A program made the position numbers and the translations under genes. This document shows, piece by piece, positions 18,290-21,390 of a stretch of DNA of 21,390 nucleotides. Position 1 is the stretch's first letter. Each line of letters starts with the position of its first letter. This stretch comes from Chara braunii (lineage: Eukaryota; Streptophyta; Charophyceae; Charales; Characeae). The notes below the pieces were generated by a model. The model searched no databases and was not told the DNA's origin. It was given only the letters and a program-made list of their open reading frames with translations. The stretch is from the NCBI GenBank assembly GCA_003427395.1, contig BFEA01000193.1, positions 2,441,858 to 2,463,247 of the forward strand, read 5' to 3'.

Positions 18290-19063
18290 GGTTCACTTAG
18301 ATTCTGAGTGTTGAATCTGAAGAGGCCTTTGCCACAAGTGGAGTTTGCAGTGTGAATCATTAAAATTACAGGCTTATGGTATGACATCGACTGTCGGACT
18401 TCATGAATATCCTCAATGGAGTCCCACAAGTTCGATGAAGTGAGAAAAAAATCAAGACGCCGCTTGGTAATGCCTGTGGAGTCTCGGTAATGCGAGAACC
18501 AGGTGAATCCGTTGAAGTCTGAATGGATAAGTCTATACGGGTAAATCAAGTCTAATTCATCCATCACAGTCGAAAGAGAGGATTCATCCCTAGTGTGTTT
18601 AGCTCCAGTGGTAATATCCAAAGATATATTCCAGTCTCCTGTGAGAATTAATTTATCACTGTCTGGAATAATCGACAATCGATAAAAAAAAAATGGTTTT
18701 CTCTCTTTCATCAACTGGCTCATAGACTGTTGCAATCACCCAATAATTTTCATCCATGAAAACTTTAAGCCATGCCCGACGTCCCCAAATATCAGCATAA
18801 AAATCCACGATCTCCGGATCGAGACTCCTATTGGCGAGGATGGCTGAGCCACCTCTTGTGCTCATGGCGGGGGCCCACAATTGGGGACAATCCCACCAAT
18901 TGCCAAGCGAGTTAATCTTCTCTTCACCCAACTTGGTTTTCCGAAGACAAACTATATGGATGTTGTTATCGAAAACCCACGATTTTATTCTTTCCTTCTT
19001 TCTTCTGTTCGCTGACTCCCCTAATCCTCCAACATTCCAAGCGACGATCCTAATGTTACCCAT
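18290..19063 (-). other. APE-type endonuclease domain of LINE-B ORF2
   Basis: VAWNVGGLGE, CLRKTKLGEEK, TRGGSAILANRSL, DIWGRRAWLKV, LTGDWNISLD, FTWFSHYRD, KRRLDFFL and SYHKPVI appear in the canonical order. In the motif normally QET, Gln-Glu is Arg-Lys, so the metal-binding Glu is gone. In the motif normally SDHKP, the Asp is Tyr. Either change should abolish nicking. The two halves are joined across the A10-run frameshift. Confidence 0.9.
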
Positions 19064-21041
19064 TTAGACCAGAGCGTCAACAAGAGTCGGATGAGGGGAG
19101 AGTTGTGGGATGACTGACCTGGTAACCACGGAGAAGTAAGTGACTGAACCATAAAGGACGAACTGAGATTTTTTTCCCTCAACAGTCGACCTTCCACGTT
19201 TTGCTGAAGAGAGGGGGGGTAGCTTGATTTTTCGTAGCTCCTGTTTACGGGATTCCGCAAACCAAGCTGACGGAAGCAGAATCAAGCCTTCCCTTTCCAA
19301 CATCTCCAGTTGACCAGAAACAAATCTGGCATCTATGATCAGGACAAAAAAAATTATGCGCTTACCACCTCCCGATGGATTGTCCGTTATGATCCGAGTC
19401 ATGGATTGATCAGGAATTAGCCGAAAGAGAAAACGATCCAAAACAGCAGGATGAACCAAGGAAACCATTGAGGAGGGCATAGGCTGTTCCGGTGAAGGGA
19501 CACTAATCAACATAGGAGAACCGTCAGCCGCATACAAGGTAATTACCCAGAAAGCATTTCGTACATTGGTACAGAATAATGATATAATTTTATTCTTAAT
19601 ATTTGACAATTGACCAAGAGACAGGGTGGTAGGGGTTTGTCTTCGGGTAGTTTTGATACCAGGGGTGCCAATTACCCTAACCTGCGAGGAATCAGAACGA
19701 GGGGTGGAGGGCTTTGATGAGTCATCGTCTCGTTGTTCACTCACCACAAAGCTCCCTTCCGTGTCAGGTCAACATTGTTTGCCTGGAGTGATAGATCTTG
19801 GTCGTGTCGTTTGGCTGCTTGCTGCTTCTGCTGTTGGTGGGAGGGGAGAACCTCGCGTAACTCCTACCAGGAAAGTCCCTAGCAGGATCGTGGTCGTCGA
19901 GGTATTGACACAACATTTTTTACTGGAGTGATAGATCTTGGTTGTGCCGTTGAGCTGCTTGCTGCTCCTGCTGCTGGTGGGAGGGGAGAACCTCACGTAA
20001 CTCCTGCCAGGGAAGTCCCTGGCAGCCAGGGAAGTCCCTGGCAGGATCGTGGTCGTCGAGGTAGACGTGACTCGAGGATCTGGCATGAATTGTTGACCGC
20101 CCACTCCCGAGGGCTCTCTTGATATCCCTTGTGGAGAGAAGAAGAGTGTCGGGGGGAAACCCCTCCCTTGTTGGATCATGTGATATTCAAGTTGTATCAT
20201 CGCAGTGTTACCTTGCTGATGACTCCAGGGCATAAATGCATGGCCAGTCCAATTCAGCATACCGTAGAACCTCCAGTTCGTCGTCTTCTGAGGTAAGTAC
20301 CCGCATCTTGTCCTTCATATTCAAACGCGACGCCGGGTCGTTGTGAAATCTGACATTGATTAGCGAGGGCTTTAATCTATCCGGCTCAATGGGGTGGGTT
20401 CTAACAACAGGGCTGATAGCCTAAGAAATTTGTGCCTCCATGATGGAAAAGCGAGTCTAGAGGTACTTGGACTGCTACTACCCAGAAGGATTGTAAGTCC
20501 TCATCCTCCCGTTGCTATATAAGTTGTGCTTTAGTCAGCCATGGTTTAAATTCCAATTTGTAGGATGTAGGTCCAATCGTGATTTTGTGATGTCCCTTTG
20601 TGACCATCCACAAGGCTATTGCCCTGTTTTTGGCCATGTAGGAAACCACGTTGGGGCTTTCGATCTTAACCCTACCTCGTCTGAAATATTCAACCTTGAA
20701 ACTCCCGTCCTGTATTTTCTCGTCCTCATACGCCCTAACCACGTCATCTTTCACCTTCTTTGGTAGAAACCTAGCTCCCTCTCATAAAATAATTGTGACA
20801 GTATGTTCCTTGAGCCATGTGATTTTGATACGATCGATGGCTAAGTTCACAGTGAACCTAACTTCCCTTCTTCCTCCGTCATTTCTCCTGAATCAATGTT
20901 GGTTGGTAGTAACCCTTCTTCATAGCACAAACACAAAAGTTCCCTAACCCTCTTTTCATCTTCTCTATCGATACTAGGGTCTCGAGGGGGTGAGCGTGCT
21001 TCCCTACGATTGCCTCTTTCATCCATGGCTACTGAAGCCAT
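19064..21041 (-). pseudogene. LINE-B ORF1: DUF4283-like RNA-binding protein relic
   Basis: The start is set at the ATG at 21,041-21,039, in a strong ACCATGG context; the stop TAA (19,066-19,064) directly abuts the ORF2 ATG. In order: a charged N-terminus (DREDEKRVRELLCLCYEEGL) matching the LINE-A ORF1 start; a DUF4283-like part (about 20,515-20,780) with RGRVKIESPNVVSYMAKN and LEFKPWLTKAQL; a Ser/Thr/Pro/Gln-rich middle containing a 140-bp tandem duplication; and a C-terminal region (about 19,147-19,600) shared with LINE-A. Segments lie in different frames and a TGA near 19,766 splits the last two. Nominal length is about 660 codons. No CCHC knuckle was found, so it may be absent or lost in the degraded middle. 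Confidence 0.8.
19770..20064. repeat. Tandem duplication inside LINE-B ORF1 with nested 19-bp repeat
   Basis: Unit 1 (19,770-19,909) and unit 2 (19,911 to about 20,064) align from caacatt, through ggagtgatagatcttgg and ggtgggaggggagaacctc, to ggatcgtggtcgtcgaggta, offset by 140 bp. Unit 2 contains an extra 19-bp copy of ccagggaagtccctggcag (20,007-20,025 and 20,026-20,044). Each 19-mer holds the near-palindrome CCAGGGA-AG-TCCCTGG. Nineteen is not a multiple of three, so the two units are read in different frames. Confidence 0.85.
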
Positions 21042-21390
21042 GGTTGACCACCAACCCTTTAGTCCTATGGAGAACGGAGACAAGTAGAGAAAGTGTTCCT
21101 AAGCTGAGATATCGATGCCGTAGAGCTAAAACGCTTTTCACTCGTACTTCTGTGTGGGGGCCGTAACCGGGTGAACGCAGTGTCTCCTCCGAGCTAGGTT
21201 GTCCTCGCGGGCAGCCGAGGTTGACTCCCTGAACATGGCGGAGGAGTAAGGAGAAGCGTCTGCCATAGCGTCATCATTGGCGGTGACATCAACGGCCGAC
21301 AATCCTCGCGTTACTAAGGGGATAGCGCTTGGTCCGAAATGTCACTGCGCTGGCGGAAGCGCTCCGGTCGGTCCCCCNCCCCCCCNCCCC
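21042..21390 (-). promoter_or_regulatory. 5' UTR of LINE-B, ending in a G-run
   Basis: This GC-rich, non-coding leader lies upstream of the ORF1 start on the minus strand. It ends at the window edge in a long G run with two Ns (plus-strand C run, 21,374-21,390). A terminal G run also marks the proposed 5' end of LINE-A. Whether this run is the true element end or a sequencing dead end cannot be told here. Confidence 0.5.

Larger units (their letters stand above)
14894..19063 (-). pseudogene. LINE-B ORF2: endonuclease, reverse transcriptase, zf-RVT polyprotein relic
   Basis: The ATG at 19,063 and the TGA at 14,896-14,894 are in the same frame, nominally 1,390 codons, the usual length for a plant-type L1 ORF2. 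In order: endonuclease (about 19,063-18,290), linker, reverse transcriptase (about 17,743-16,850), thumb/connection (AWEMLCLPRSEGGLGM, later AWRKIRPN and AIPNHWKEII), zf-RVT (15,481-15,290) and a C-terminal tail with WQSRNDQVFE. Breaks include a frameshift at an A10 run (plus strand, 18,684-18,693), a frameshift at a T6 run (17,297-17,302) inside the LDLKK-YDRV motif, and a Trp-to-stop change at 17,277-17,279; a stop also interrupts the frame at 15,290. Catalytic residues are altered as well (see the domain entries). The protein would have copied LINE RNA at a nicked target. Confidence 0.9.
14282..21390 (-). mobile_element. LINE-B: near full-length L1-type non-LTR retrotransposon, inactive
   Basis: On the minus strand the order is 5' UTR (21,390-21,042), ORF1, ORF2 and 3' UTR. 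The 3' end is placed at an A10 run (minus strand) at 14,291-14,282. That is tentative, because the AATAAA-type signal lies nearly 300 bases upstream and the tail could instead end near 14,550. ORF1 and ORF2 abut as TAAATG. Multiple frameshifts and stops make it non-autonomous. The domain set and order match L1-clade LINEs of green plants. The left end of the element may extend beyond the window. Confidence 0.85.

Overview
The window is eukaryotic, repeat-dominated DNA with no intact gene. Two features show this: dense simple-sequence repeats, and two decayed non-LTR retrotransposons (LINEs) that fill the right-hand half on the minus strand. The LINE architecture is an ORF1 with a basic/acidic N-terminus, a DUF4283-like segment and (in one element) a CCHC zinc knuckle, then an ORF2 with APE-type endonuclease, reverse transcriptase and C-terminal zf-RVT domain. 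That is the layout of L1-clade LINEs of green plants and streptophyte algae, so a plant-lineage genome with a large repeat load is the best guess. The left-hand 9.9 kb has a different character and gives no independent support for that lineage.

Layout. Positions 1-6,600 are a mosaic of microsatellites ((TAA)n, (CA)n, (CT)n, (CTT)n, (CGT)n), degenerate GT/CTG-rich minisatellites, a diverged interspersed repeat that repeatedly sits next to (TAA)n, and two copies of a short hairpin-forming element. Positions 6,633-7,869 and 8,693-9,928 are two copies of a 1.24 kb repeat carrying a tRNA-like T-arm (B box) and ending in a perfect 26-bp palindromic hairpin; 0.8 kb without a recognisable gene lies between them.

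From 9,929 onward the window is minus-strand LINE sequence. LINE-A (9,929 to about 14,086) has a 5' UTR, a nominal 887-codon ORF1 and only the endonuclease part of ORF2; it is cut at its 3' side exactly where the 1.24 kb repeat ends. LINE-B (about 14,280 to beyond 21,390) has a 5' UTR, an ORF1, a complete-length ORF2 of nominally 1,390 codons and a 3' UTR. The two are related but clearly diverged. Both carry frameshifts and stops, and LINE-B has lost endonuclease catalytic residues, so both are dead copies. In both, the ORF1 stop overlaps or abuts the ORF2 start (TAATG and TAAATG), which suggests coupled translation in the ancestral elements.

Cautions. Single Ns mark assembly uncertainty. A 95-bp exact repeat on both sides of the N at 1,888 looks like an unmerged contig overlap, and all the Ns scattered inside the 1.24 kb repeat lie in its second copy. 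The junction at 9,928/9,929 could be a real rearrangement or a chimeric join, so conclusions that link the left and right halves should be held loosely.
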